DNA of 64,000 nt from assembly GCA_000151295.1 (NCBI GenBank), contig GG745359.1:228617-292616 (forward strand). Reading direction: 5' to 3'. The notes below the pieces were generated by a model. That model searched no databases. It was not told the origin of the DNA and saw only the letters and a program-made list of their open reading frames with translations. This document shows, in pieces, positions 1 through 10,651 of this stretch (positions are counted from its first letter, which is position 1; each line of letters begins with the position of its first letter). This DNA comes from Allomyces macrogynus ATCC 38327. Its lineage: Eukaryota > Blastocladiomycota > Blastocladiomycetes > Blastocladiales > Blastocladiaceae. A program made the position numbers and the translations under genes.

Positions 1-265
1 CAGCGCGCCCACAAGAACCTGTGCGCGCCGACGGCCGGCCGCGCTGCACCCGCCACTGGCGTGCGCCGAACCCGCGGTCGACGCGGTATCGGCTCCGACC
101 GATGCTATTCGCTCGCCAGATAAGCCTCCGATCCCGGTGAAGTCGATACGGGCAAGTACGACGCCGGCGCGGCTATCAGGTGACGAGCAAGCGGTGATCG
201 CGCCTGCCGGGCGCGTCGGACGTGACGCTCACGTTGTTGCGGCAAGTGGAGTCGGGTAACATTGA

Positions 266-780
266 GAAGAGAATCGTGTCGTCGCGGTCTTCCACCATGG
301 CCAAGGTGCGTGCGCACGTGCGCTCGCCGCGCATCTGGTACACGGGAGTGATGACGACGGATGTGATCTGACCGCTCTCCTGCTCGCTATTCAGCAAAAG
401 GAGACCTGCAAGCGCTGGCACCACGCCAAGAACGGCAGAATCGCGGCGCCGGCACACAAGATGCAGACCGTCATGGCCCGGCTCGAGGAAACCATGTCCG
501 AGCCCACCGCCGTCACGATTCCTGCCCACATCCTCGACTCGCGCAACGTTATCAGCATGATATGGCGCAATATTCGGTCCGGCAGCTCGCTCCCGCCCAA
601 GGTCATGGTCGACGGCGAGTTGGACTCGCGATCTTTGTGGAGAAGGACGAGACGTTGAAGCGCTGGTGCCGTGCCGTCGTGTACGAGGCTGTCAACACTG
701 CTGAGGTCCCGCCTGACAAGGTGTTCCAGATGCTCGCGGCGCGTGCTGTCTACAACTTCAACGTGCTGCAGGACTGGTAG
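266..780 (+). pseudogene. decayed or mis-spliced reading frame, unknown family
   Basis: One frame is open from about 266 to the stop at 658. A second, overlapping frame is open from 562 to the stop at 780 and carries a sensible-looking C-terminus (VEKDETLKRWCRAVVYEAVN, ending NFNVLQDW). The protein-like sequence appears to jump from the first frame to the second around 600-640. No GT-AG intron there joins them, so a frameshift is the simplest explanation. I see no start codon that covers both parts, and the upstream 260 bases have frequent stops. I recognise no family. It could be the 3' end of a gene that begins left of the window. Confidence 0.25.
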
Positions 781-790
781 ATGATGGACT

Positions 791-1900
791 TTAGGGGGGA
801 GGGGAATGACTCGTTGATCGGAAGAGCGCCATGATGGGCAGCTGCACCAGGAACTTGGCGCCATCCACGCAGGTCACATTAAGGCGGATGTAGTCCTCAT
901 CAAACAGCGCCATCCACAGCCCTGGCATGGCCTTGGCGCCATTGGCAATTCGTGCAACATTGTCTGAGTCATCTTGGTTCATGACAGAGCCTGTGAGCAT
1001 GCAAATGTGCGCCTGGTAGATGGAAAGCCGGTACATGTGCCAGCTAAGATCGATGGCGTTGGTCAGGACAAAGTGCACATCATTGTAATCCTTGTGCACA
1101 GCAATCACCACCAAAAAACTTGGGGTACTGCTTGAGCGCCTCAGTGTGCCAGTGGAACATGGTCGACAGACCTTGTTCCACTGTCTTGGCCACCTTTGAG
1201 AATCGCCACTGCTGATGCACTGCATGGGTCATGTCTGTGGACCACAGGCCAGAGATGACGTCATTGTGCACATGCTGCACAAGCAAGAAACACGTCTTGC
1301 TGCCAGGGAGGATGGGCGATTTGGCATTTGCAGCCATGATGGGCTTGAAGACAACTGGGCACACATCATCCCACATTGCAAGCACTGGGAGAGTGGCAGC
1401 ATACTTGGCCTACAGGGTCTTGTCAAAGAGCGTGCTGAGATTGGCCAGGTTGGCATGCAACTTGTGCACAGACATGTACATCTATGCATGAACTGATGCA
1501 CCCGCCAGGTGTGCAACAGGAACACGCACAACCAGCAACAGGAACTGGCGGACCACCACATTCTTGGCCATGAGCTTGGCCAAGCACAATGTATGGGCAA
1601 ACGACTTGCCATGCAGGAGGAACAGCGCTACTCACCCCTTTGCTGCAACCAGGTGCACGCCCTGGAACCCCTCCTATGGAAAACGAGAATAGAGCCTTCA
1701 CCACTTCATTGTTGACATGCTGCGTGCGTTTGGGAGAGGGAGCGTGTCGCACTGGGCAGGTGTGAGGTGGAGAGAAGGAGAGCCGACTTCCATTGAGAAT
1801 TATCACCTGCCATGCATATGATGATACCAAATGGCAGAAGCAATGCAGGCTACATTGCGTCGCTGATACTTCCAAAGGCATCCATGATTCCAACAAATTT
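791..1900 (-). pseudogene. degenerate coding relic in an AT-richer accessory stretch
   Basis: On the minus strand, one frame from about 1620 down to 1090 reads as continuous protein-like sequence (for example VLAMWDDVCPVVFKPIMAAN and STDMTHAVHQQWRFSKVAKT) broken by two TAG codons. At a run of six T residues near 1110-1116 the protein-like reading shifts frame and continues (LTNAIDLSWHMYRLSIYQAH) to the stop at 791. Upstream, 1620-1900 has further fragments in other frames. Stops plus a homopolymer frameshift in otherwise coherent sequence mark a decayed gene, most likely from a mobile or horizontally acquired element given its base composition. I could not assign a family; a transposase is only one option. 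Confidence 0.4.
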
Positions 1901-1989
1901 CACACGAATGTGCGGGACTTGATGGTTGAAGCGCTGAGACGGCCAATAAGTATGGTGGTGCAGGATGATAGTGCAGATCATGATGAACC

Positions 1990-2316
1990 CTTCTCAATTT
2001 GCTTGGCTACTCTAAACTCTCCACACATATGAGCGCTGATATTTTCATCACTAGAAGTCTAATTGAATTGATGTACCCAACTTTCAGTGGAAATTCGACC
2101 GAAATCGGTGCAGTGGTGGCTGAGAACGTACACTTATCTTGGCCACCAGTTAAATTGTGACCACTGACATGTACGTTTCCCTTCTCAGCCACCACTGCAT
2201 CGATTTGAGCCAAAATTTCCACTGAACGTTAGAATACATCGATCCAAATACATGTCTGGTAAAGATGTCAGTGCTCATATGAGTGGAGAGTTTGGAATAA
2301 CCGAAAATAGTGAGGA
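1990..2316. repeat. long imperfect inverted repeat (foldback)
   Basis: The left arm (about 1990-2132) and the right arm (about 2168-2316) are diverged reverse complements. Matching pieces include TTCAGTGGAAATT at 2082-2094 against AATTTCCACTGAA at 2213-2225. GCAGTGGTGGCTGAGAA matches TTCTCAGCCACCACTGC, and AAACTCTCCACACATATGAG matches CTCATATGAGTGGAGAGTTT. The unmatched centre is about 35 bases. Single-base differences and small indels are scattered along both arms, so the duplication is old. It could be a foldback or MITE-like element, or two head-to-head copies of a gene fragment. No clear target-site duplication was seen. Confidence 0.7.
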
Positions 2317-2608
2317 GCATTGTGTCCTGCACCAGAGGAACCCCATGATTTGTTTTGATTCGACGCCGCTGCAGCATTTTGCAAATGACATGTCGTCCAG
2401 CTGCAAGGATAGAGGCTTATTGTGACTGTCTACAACAGGAGCGCTCCTCACACTTCCAGAATACCAGCAGCACAATGCTCTTCATGTTAGTCTCAGGAAA
2501 GTTTGCCTTCTCCACAATCTGTGTTGGCGTCTTACTGCGATTTTACCGTGATCGCGCCCATGCAAAAACGTGGCAAGCAAGTTCACGTTGATTCACAAAT
2601 GACAGCAT
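2317..2608. other. gene-free spacer
   Basis: This stretch lies between the inverted repeat and the 3' end of the kelch gene. It is AT-richer than flanking genes and has only short chance frames. Confidence 0.5.
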
Positions 2609-4593
2609 CTATTCTGGCTCCAACGCCAAATCATGAGCTGCTGATACTTTCTGACTTGCTGGCAACGCCGGACTCTCGCTCGTGCTCGAATTCGTCTCAG
2701 TTGACACGATCGACAGTGGCGTTTGCTCATCCGGCGGCGCCCACCTATCCAGTTGCACCGCCGGCACCGCCACAGCTTGCGGCCCCACCATCCTCATCGG
2801 CATCTGATGCTGCTGCTGCTGCTGCACCAGTGCGCCCGCCGCCGGCACCGCAGTACCCATTTCTCGTGGCACCGCGCCCCACGTCATCGCCCACCACCAC
2901 CCGTACCACCATTGCGCGTACGCCGCCTCCGCCGCGGCCCTCTCCTCATCCCTTCCATACCGCGGATACTGCGGCCCAAGCCCCACCGCCGGCGTCAGAA
3001 TCACGAGTGGCATCGACGGCCTTGCGCGTTCTGCCTCTCGCGCAGCGTTGCGTCGTTTCTGGACCGAGTACCACCACCAGAACCGGCGAATGAACCGTAG
3101 GCCGTAGATCGATCCGAGCACGATGCCAACGATCGCGCCCGCGCTGAGCCCGCGGCGTGGGGACCAACTTTGTCCGAGCGGGACGTACGCGGGAGTCCAG
3201 GTGGCCGTGAGGACCGAGGTGGAGGGGTCGTAGTCGAGCAGGATCGCGGAGAGCGGGAAGGTGTGTTTCGGTGGCGTGCGGAGGTTGGTGGGGCGGGATG
3301 CGGACCCGCCGGAGGCGAGGAAGAGGTGGTCGTCGTGGATGATGAGCGCGGGGGCGGAAGTAGAGGTGAGCGCCGCAGGGGTCCAGTCGGTGTCGAGGTT
3401 GGGGATGGTGATGGTGACGGGTTGAAAGGGGGTGGCGAGCGCGAGGTTGGAGTACTCGAGGGTCAGGTTGGATCCGTGCCGTGCGCCGACGACGAGGAGG
3501 AACATGTATCGTGCGTCTCGTGTTGTGTAGGCCGTGGCTTGGACCGAGTCGTAGCCGTTGGTGAGCGGGTGTGGGTACTATGCGGGTGGGTGGAGAAGAC
3601 GTGAGATGCCGTTTCGCGGCGGAAAGCATCAACTTTGGCATACGAACCTGCTCCCAGGTGCCGTTGGTGATGTGGTAGGCCCATACGTCTTGCAACCGCG
3701 TATTGTTGACGGTCGTTCCGCCAGTGAGGACCAGCCGGTTCGTGTCGTATCGGGTCAGGGCACCAAATCCTCGAGCGGCCGGTATTGCGGTTGAGGGTGG
3801 GTTGGCAGGAGTGACAGGCGCGAAGGGTTCGGACTGTACTATGAATCGACGTTTCAGGTGCATGCATAAACAATGTGCTCCAATCCATTGATCCAAAATC
3901 GCGGAGCAAAAAATGACGAACAAGAGTCGATCGCCACAATGTCGCCTCCGGCCTCGGCCACCCGCCAAACGCATACACTCCATTCCCCACCCCGTTCGTC
4001 TCGGTCGCATACGAGATGGGCACGATGCCCGCGGAATACGCCGGGTGGTTGACGACGGCCCCGCGGTCCCATCACTACACGTCGCCCTTTGTCGCGTTCA
4101 CGACATTCCGCACGACCCACGGCCTCCTCTCATCCCCATCCTCGCCGAGCGGATGCATCCACAAATCGGCCACCTCGGACGGGCCATTATCGCGCTGCAC
4201 GGCCACGGGCAACCACGCGCCCTCAGGCACCGTCCAGTCGGCCGTCGTCACAGCTTCTTCTTCCGGGTCCGTCAAATCCACAACCTGCGAAACATCGACC
4301 ACGGCCACGTCAATACACTCGACGCCCGTACTCGCCGCTCGTCCACCCATCACATAGAGTACGGACGACCGCGGGAGGTAGAGCATGGCCGATCCTGTGA
4401 GCGTCGCGCCGGCGCGAATATAGCAATTTGGCCAGCCTTCGTTGAATTGCCAGGTGACGTCGCGCGGCGACGGCGGACCGTTGATGGTCCAGGTGAGGAG
4501 CAGTGCGGCAAATGAGATCGCGAGCCCAATGGGCACGCAATACGGCTGCATCAGCCGCACAGAAAAATGCGCGAGCGGGATCGGCTGGCTCAT
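2609..4593 (-). CDS. kelch-repeat transmembrane protein
   Basis: Four exons, all phase 0: 4593-4081, 3999-3922, 3833-3648 and 3577-2609, giving 581 residues. Apparent stops at 4000-4080 fall inside an 81-nt GT-AG intron. The N-terminus has a hydrophobic signal or anchor segment (about residues 20-36, IGLAISFAALLLTWTI). The middle contains kelch or galactose-oxidase-type blades, for example VLYVMGGRAAS, GNGVYAFGGW and LTGGTTVNNTRLQDVWAY. A second membrane helix (GLSAGAIVGIVLGSIYGL) is followed by basic residues and a long Pro/Gln-rich tail with a short Q run. The family reading is a cell-surface or endomembrane beta-propeller receptor with a short cytoplasmic tail; ligand and role are unknown. 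The blade count is not resolved. Confidence 0.65.
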
Positions 4594-5347
4594 GGTTCAC
4601 TGCAGATTATTGCCGAGTCGAGCCAATATTTATGGGCAGCAATAGCGCGAACGGAATGCTGGTAGTTCGGTTGCACATTCGGTGCTCAGATTGATGGATT
4701 GGTCGGTGACGTCGTTGGCTCTTGGAAGTCGAAATCGAAAGCCGTCAAGTGGCAAGCTAGGGCGATCTCGGGCGAGCTAGGGCAAGTTTGCCTTGAGTTT
4801 GCCTTGAATTTCGCTCTCCAAGGATCAAGTTTGCGACCTAAATGAACAGTCAGAGATGTGTTCATTGAACACATCTCTGAGAAATACACTTGTTTCAAAG
4901 AGCACATTGGTGCATGGCTTTGTGAGCGTACGCGAGTGTAAGGAGTGCCGCCGGCGCGTTCTCGGACTGACGGTCCACCAGACTGGCCACTGTTGGGATC
5001 CATTGGAGGACACGGCCGTGCAACCTGTCCGTCGCGACGGAGCGCGATGGACCGCGCACAGTAGTTTGTTGTTGTGGTTGTTTTGGGTCCTCTTCATCGT
5101 TTGTGATAAATACACGTCGACCCCGCGCCCCAGCACGGTCGGCAGTATCGCTTCTGAAAAACCGTGCTTTCGGCCCGGTCACACATCTCCAAGAAATACG
5201 ATTGTTGCTCTGGCCTCGATACGATTGTTTCTCTCCCCTCTTCCGGCACGCAAGACTATCCCAGCCAAAGCGCTGCAAGACCGATTGAAGAAGCCAATCT
5301 ACGTATAAAAGCATGCGCTACAGAAGCGACCTCGCGCTAATCACACA
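4594..5347. other. intergenic region with a perfect palindrome
   Basis: No convincing gene lies here. Around 4770-4815 there are short direct repeats of the type TTTGCCTTGA and GAGCTAGGGC. A 31-base palindrome at 4850-4880 is listed separately. The region holds the kelch-gene promoter on the left and the 3' flank of phosphomannomutase on the right. Confidence 0.5.
4850..4880. repeat. perfect 31-base palindrome
   Basis: TCAGAGATGTGTTCA at 4850-4864 and its exact reverse complement TGAACACATCTCTGA at 4866-4880 are separated by one T. It could form a 15-bp cruciform or RNA hairpin. It lies about 260 bases upstream of the kelch gene start and about 470 bases downstream of the phosphomannomutase stop, so it may be a regulatory dyad or the footprint of a small mobile element. 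Confidence 0.85.
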
Positions 5348-6285
5348 TTAGACGCCAAACATCTTCTTCAGCTCCAACATCGTATCCTCAGGCTTGGTCA
5401 CGGCATGCCCGACCACGCCCGGGTGCGTGTAAATCTCGTGGTCGTTGCCGCCCTTGTGCGTCTTGTCGCCAAAGAAATGAACCGTCTTGAAGTGGTCGTC
5501 CTGCACGTGGCGCAGGCAGTAGGTCTTGTCCCAGCCGGTCGGGAACACGTCAAACGAGATTTCGCCGCCAATCGAGTAGGTCAAGCCATAGTCGGCAAAC
5601 TCGCGGCGCAATGCCTCGATCATGGTCTTGCGAATATGGTGCTTGTGGTCGTACTGCTCGAACTCCTTGCGCTCGGCGCGCGAGCAGTTGCGGCCGATCG
5701 GCGAGACGTTGATCATGCCGTTGCGGAACTCGATGAAGGTGCCGCTAGGGAGTTGGTGATGCGTGTCGCGTCAGGTCAGGTTCACGCGTCGTATCCGGGT
5801 GGAGAAGTATCTGTCGCCGTACCGCTTGACGGGAATATCGAGGTCGGCAATGTAGCGCAGAATGAAGTTGGCGAGCTTCTGGTACTTCTTTTCGCCGAGC
5901 CAGTGGATGAAGCTCTGCGACTCGAGCGGCTGGCCCAGGCGGTAGGCGGTGAGCCCGTTTTCGGAAAAGCAGTAGTCGAACATGTCGAGGGCTGGGTCGT
6001 GTATGAAAACGTGAGCGGAAGGGTACGCGTCGCAGTGGCGACGCGTGGATTGATCAACGCACCATTGGCGCCGAGCTGCTCGAGCTGCTTGGCAAAGTCG
6101 CTGCCGCCGACAAACCCGACGACCACCTTCTTCCGGAGCCGCGCGAGCTGCGCGATCATTTCGGGCGACGCGGTCTTGCGCGCGGGCGTGAGTGTGCCGT
6201 CCACGTCGAACAGGACCAGCGTGGTCGGGTCCTCCTTGTCGGCCCAGCGCGTCGTCGTGGTTGGTGCAGGTGCGTTGCTGGCCAT
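5348..6285 (-). CDS. SEC53: phosphomannomutase
   Basis: Three exons (6285-6063, 5991-5823, 5744-5348) join in frame to 262 residues, close to the usual 245-260. The enzyme interconverts mannose-6-phosphate and mannose-1-phosphate for GDP-mannose, and so feeds N-glycosylation, GPI anchors and mannoproteins in the cytosol. The HAD-type catalytic motif [10 protein letters not shown] sits near the N-terminus, its first Asp being the phospho-acceptor. Cap and C-terminal signatures follow: [38 protein letters not shown] and [15 protein letters not shown]. Introns are 71 and 78 nt. The start at 6285 is the first ATG in frame with the HAD motif. Confidence 0.95.
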
Positions 6286-7766
6286 GGTGCTGGTGGTGCT
6301 CGTGTCGTGTCGCGTCGGGCGCGGGGCAAGGGCGGAGAGAATTGGGCGCGCAAACGTGGCAACGCGGTCGAAGGGCGAGAAGAGGTGAGGGAGAGAACAA
6401 GTGTGGAGGGACGGATTGGAGGCGCGCTGCGTCCTTGGCGTGGGTCTGGGGCCAGAGCAGCGGCGGCGATTCGAGCGGAGCGCGATGGAACAAATACACG
6501 GCAAATGCAGGCACATGTGGTGCTGATCACGGCATTCGCCACTGCTTTGCACGAATGGGCAGGGATTGACGCGTCCACGTGTGCCTCAACCGCCCAGGTG
6601 GCTCGGCCTGCCAGTCTGCCAAGCGGCCGCCCCCGTCCAACAACCGCACAACCACGTCCTTGGCCTTGGTTCCTCGCCATGGCCCTTGCCCGCTTCCTTC
6701 TCCCTGCGGACCTCCCTCTTCCTCGCCTCTCTGACCGCTGCAGCTACCCGCACGCGGCCGCTTCTCAACCTTCCGTACGTGTCCATGTCTCCGCTGACCG
6801 AAGAGCGGCGAGCGAGCGAGCAACCCGGACACCACCAGCGCGCATCAGCCCGCACCACGATGATGACTTCAATTTTAGTAAAAGGTTTGAGGTCCACGTT
6901 GCGCTCTCCGTGCGCCGTGCATGCGCTGCGTCATGCTCTCGCCCCGGCCGTGGTTGCGGTGCTCGCGCAACTTCATGTCGTCCAAGGGTCTGCGCGTTTG
7001 GAGACGTTTGGCCTCGAGTCTTCCCGGCCGTTCTCCGTAAAACGGGCCCAAGATGGACTGAAAAGCGCCGCCTGGAGACGCTCGTCTCCACTTTGCCGGC
7101 ACGCGCGCGCCCGTTTGCAACCCACCACGGCGTGCCGGAAAGGCGGGCGGCGACATGGTCAAGAACGCGCGCATCTCTTGAGCCCGCTGGTGGCGCTCCG
7201 CAAGCGGTCGGAGCCCGGCTCGTTTTCTCTCGAAAAGGAGTCGCGGGTGGATACTGCGCGCAAGATGTCAGACCAGCGGCACTAATTTTTGCACCGAGCG
7301 CCGGAGCGGATGGGCTCGCGTGTGAGGAGGTGCCGCGAGATGGTGCGACGACGGCGTGGTCGCCGTATGTCTCGTCGATGTCGGTCCGGTGGTCGCGTTT
7401 TGTGGCGTTGCTCGCGTCTGATGCGCCGTTGTGCTGCTCGAGCGCGAGTGCGCATCCCGGGCGCGTGCTGTCGGTCGACCTGGTTCGGGTGGCACCGCGT
7501 CGTTGTTGTCAATGTGACATGGAGTTGTGCGGCGGTACCGCGTTGGACGGAGGTGGAGCTTTCGTGGCGCGCACGCAGGCGTTGGAGAATGTGCGCGATG
7601 TGGGCCAAATGACAACAGCCTTGAGAGTCTGAGCCGGTGTCCGCTTGCTCGCTTTCTCGCTCGCGACTTGCTCCTGCTTTCATTCGAGTCGCTCTCGTAG
7701 ATTCTCTTGATTCGCCAACTAACCCAACTCGAATCTGTGCCGCCAGTCTTGCACTAACACCTCACC
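6286..7766. other. long intergenic region, no supported gene
   Basis: About 1.5 kb between the divergently transcribed phosphomannomutase and metacaspase. Very high GC makes stops rare, so several long overlapping frames exist on both strands (the longest about 440 codons). They have arginine-, alanine- and serine-rich compositions typical of chance frames, no recognisable motif and no consistent splice structure. It must contain both promoters. Confidence 0.5.
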
Positions 7767-9170
7767 ATGTCGTTCTTCCGCGGCCTCACGGACAAGATCA
7801 AGGACAAGGTCGGCGACGTGATCACCGACATTGTCAACGAAAAGCGCGGCCATGGCCAGGAGGGGGGCGACGGTGAGTCGTCGTCGATGGCCCCGACCGA
7901 GCAGCTCACGTCCAACTGCACGTGCGTTGACTTTTTTTTTTTTGTTTTTTGTTTTGTTTTTTGTTGCCGACCAAGCCTTGATACCGGCCAGACGGACTGA
8001 CCTCCACGCTTTGGTCATGTTTTCAGGGGTCGCAAAAAGGCGCTCTTTGTCGGCATCAACTACAAGGGCACCAAGGCCGAGCTGCGCGGGTGCATCAACG
8101 ACGTGCACAACATCTCGTCCTACCTGTTCAACAACTGGGGCTTCTCGCGGCAAAATTCGGTCATTCTCACCGACGACCAGTCGGACCCAAATGCGCTGCC
8201 CACCAAGAACAACATCCTGGCCGCGATGCAGTGGCTCGTGCGTGACGCGCAGCCCAACGACGTACGGCTCCCACCGCATCGCTCGCTCGGGATGCTACGA
8301 ATGGAGATGCTGACACTGTTTGGTTGGTTTCTAGTCCCTGCTCTTCCATTACAGTGGCCACGGCTCCAAGCAGAAGGACGAGGATGGCGACGAGGAGGAC
8401 GGTCACGACGAGACGATTGTGCCGCTCGACTACGAGAAGGCCGGTCAGATCACCGACGACACGCTCCACGATGTGCTCGTCAAGAGCCTCCCGGCTGGTG
8501 TGCGCCTGACTTGCGTACGTGGAGCCCACTCTGCCTGATCCACGGCTTTGTTTTGGACCGCCGACTGAGCCTTCTCAACCAAATCCGCAGATCATGGACT
8601 GCTGCCATTCGGGCACGATCATCGACTTGCCGTTCGTCTACAACGTCAAGGGCGAGATTGAGATGACGCTGTCGAAGCGCCGCACGGGCGAGGCCATTGA
8701 CCTGCTCAAGCAGGCTGGTATGGCCTATTCGTCGGGCAACAAGATGCAGGCGCTCATGTCGGCGGCCGCTGGGATGAAGCTGCTCTTCAAGCCGCCGCCG
8801 CCGCAGCAGTCAGAGGAGGCGCTCAAGGTGCAGCGCGAAAAGGCTTCGGCTGCAGACATTCTCTCGTTCTCGGGGTACGTTCCTTCTTTGTTCTGGTTTT
8901 GTGAGTACTTTGCCACCGGGATCCTGACGCACTGCACCTCTTCCTAGTTGCCGCGACGACCAGACGTCGGCTGATGCGCAAATTGGCGGCCAGTTCACGG
9001 GCGCGCTCTCGCACGCGCTCATCCAGACGCTCTCGCAGAGCAACGGCCACAACTTGTCGTTCACGCAGTTGCTTGAGAGTGTGCGCGACATTCTCAAGAA
9101 CGGCTACTCGCAGATTCCGCAAATGTCGTCGGGCCGTCTCGTTGACCTGAACTCGCGCTTCTGCCTGTAA
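7767..9170 (+). CDS. type I metacaspase
   Basis: Five exons (7767-7921, 8027-8261, 8335-8514, 8591-8874, 8948-9170) give 358 residues. Metacaspases are Arg/Lys-specific cysteine peptidases acting in stress-linked cell death and protein quality control. The p20 core starts with [10 protein letters not shown]. The catalytic His is in HYSGHG and the catalytic Cys in DCCHSG. The p10-like part includes [20 protein letters not shown]. The prodomain is only about 50 residues and lacks the long Pro/Gln-rich stretch common in fungal Mca1. Intron 1 contains a long T-rich tract (7930-7965). All four introns are GT-AG with donors of the GTACG or GTGCG type. Confidence 0.95.
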
Positions 9171-9905
9171 GGTGCTGGCGCCTGCGTGCGTGTCGTGCTG
9201 AGTCGCGTTTGATTTCTCGGGGCGGGTTGGCTGGTGTGTAGAGAGTGGCCTTGGTTGTGGTCGTTTTGGTTATGTCTTCCCCCCCATTTGCTTGCTCACC
9301 TTGCACGATCTCTTTGCCAACCTCATCATCGCTCTGTTTGCTCCCATTTCATGTACAATTGCAAATATACATTCGACGACGCTTTGCATTGTAACTGTTG
9401 AATTGAAACAGGTAGCCACTCCAGGGTACCCAAGAATGGACTTGGTCATTATTTTTTGGCCGCTCTTGCTCAAACACTGGTTGGGTTTGTTGGCCCAGAC
9501 CATCCTGGCTCGCTTCATTGACCTGATTTGCTTGACCGCTACAACTTCGTGGGCCCGCTGATACTTTGCCCCAGGGAAGGCTTGGTTGCACCACATCAGT
9601 TGGTCAACCACAATGCATGCATCAAATGGCATCTACTACTACATACAGGTCTGTCTGGCCCAAGAATACAAACAGCGGCCATGCGCCTGTTCATGAACAT
9701 AACGCACCTCTTCCTTCGCGGCTCCATTAATAAGACCCGCTCACCCATTCTTGGTGCAGTTGAAGTGCATGTGATTGCAGTGCATGTTCACAGCATTGGC
9801 CAACCATCAAAATGCAATGACCACAATGCCAAATGTGAGGCGCAGGCGGACGTCATGAGCTATCTGAGCATCAAGATGGTCCAGAGAACGACTTGGTGTT
9901 TGATG
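9171..9905. other. AT-richer accessory DNA with one minus-strand open frame
   Basis: Downstream of the metacaspase. A minus-strand frame at 9270-9632 (120 codons) is unusually long for AT-richer DNA, but I recognise no motif. It lies on the LTR side of the retroelement terminus at 10088 and may be element-derived. No intact gene is visible. Confidence 0.3.
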
Positions 9906-9939
9906 AGGTTACACTGGCAAGGAGGTTACACTGGCAAGG
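9906..9939. repeat. 17-bp tandem duplication
   Basis: AGGTTACACTGGCAAGG occurs twice head to tail (9906-9922 and 9923-9939), followed by the first bases of a third unit. The copies are identical, so the duplication is recent. Confidence 0.85.
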
Positions 9940-10052
9940 AGGAGAAGAGAGGGTTGTGGGTGTAGGCCAGTGATCAGTGATGCATCATGTGTGAGACGAA
10001 TGGGAAGGGATGTGGTGGAGGAACTGCAATATGAACAGGTGATCAACAAATA

Positions 10053-10430
10053 AGTGTCAGGGTCTATGCTCACATTGCTGCCCTGACACTACCCCCCCCC
10101 TCCTGCCGGAGCACAGTCGCAACCAGAGGTGGTCAAGGCTGGCCCAGATGGGCATGGTGGAATGTGAGCAGGGACTTGGTGAACACCCACTTGCTGTGCT
10201 TGTCCTGCTCAGCCAGGTCCTGGAATGGGATCTCACTGGCCTCAGATATGTTGGTGTCATCCTGCTAGATGCAGTACTTGAGACACAGCAGCCAATGGTT
10301 CATGGCCATGACACCAAGAATCTTGTGCACCACATAGTTGGGGCTGCACTCGCCTTTGACAAGCCCGTGTTCCAAGCCAAGCAAGGTGTCAGGTGCTAAC
10401 TGGTTCTTGGCCGCTCTCATCGCAATGCCA
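10053..10430 (-). mobile_element. 3' end of a Ty3/gypsy-like retrotransposon (pol tail, PPT, LTR start)
   Basis: Read on the minus strand, a frame from about 10430 down to 10130 ends just before a purine tract and is broken by one in-frame TAG at 10265-10267. Its residues (NYVVHKILG, then SEIPFQDLAEQDKHSKWVFT) resemble a chromodomain-like integrase tail. The purine tract at 10092-10103 (GGAGGGGGGGGGT) is followed by TAG and then TGTCAGGG from 10088, the order polypurine tract then LTR 5' terminus. AGTGTCAGGG (10053-10062) and CCCTGACACT (10081-10090) form an inverted pair with an 18-base loop. The LTR's far end, the 5' LTR and the rest of pol were not found, so this is a truncated relic. The chromodomain assignment is by eye. 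Confidence 0.5.
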
Positions 10431-10651
10431 GTCCCATCCGCGTTCCTCTGCCAGCCCTCGAAGCAACATCTGCGACGGCGCTTCACCTTTTGGCCCCGAC
10501 GTTGCCGCCGAGCCAAATCAAAAGAATATTGAAGCGTATGCAAATGTTGCGCGTTGATGGATGCAGCTAACAGCTTGATTTCGCTTCAAGCTGTGAATCA
10601 CTCGCTCGACGACTCACCAACTCCGCCGCGAGGACGACGTCGACAACGGCA

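Noticed and set aside
4000..4080. Possible stop-codon recoding inside the kelch gene (TAG and TGA in frame)
   Set aside because: An 81-nt GT-AG intron removes both codons and keeps the frame. All other intact genes use TAA, TAG or TGA as normal stops.
6307..7632. A 441-codon plus-strand open frame between phosphomannomutase and metacaspase
   Set aside because: It overlaps the phosphomannomutase 5' flank, has an Arg/Ala/Ser-rich composition typical of stop-poor GC-rich DNA, no motif, and competing frames on both strands.
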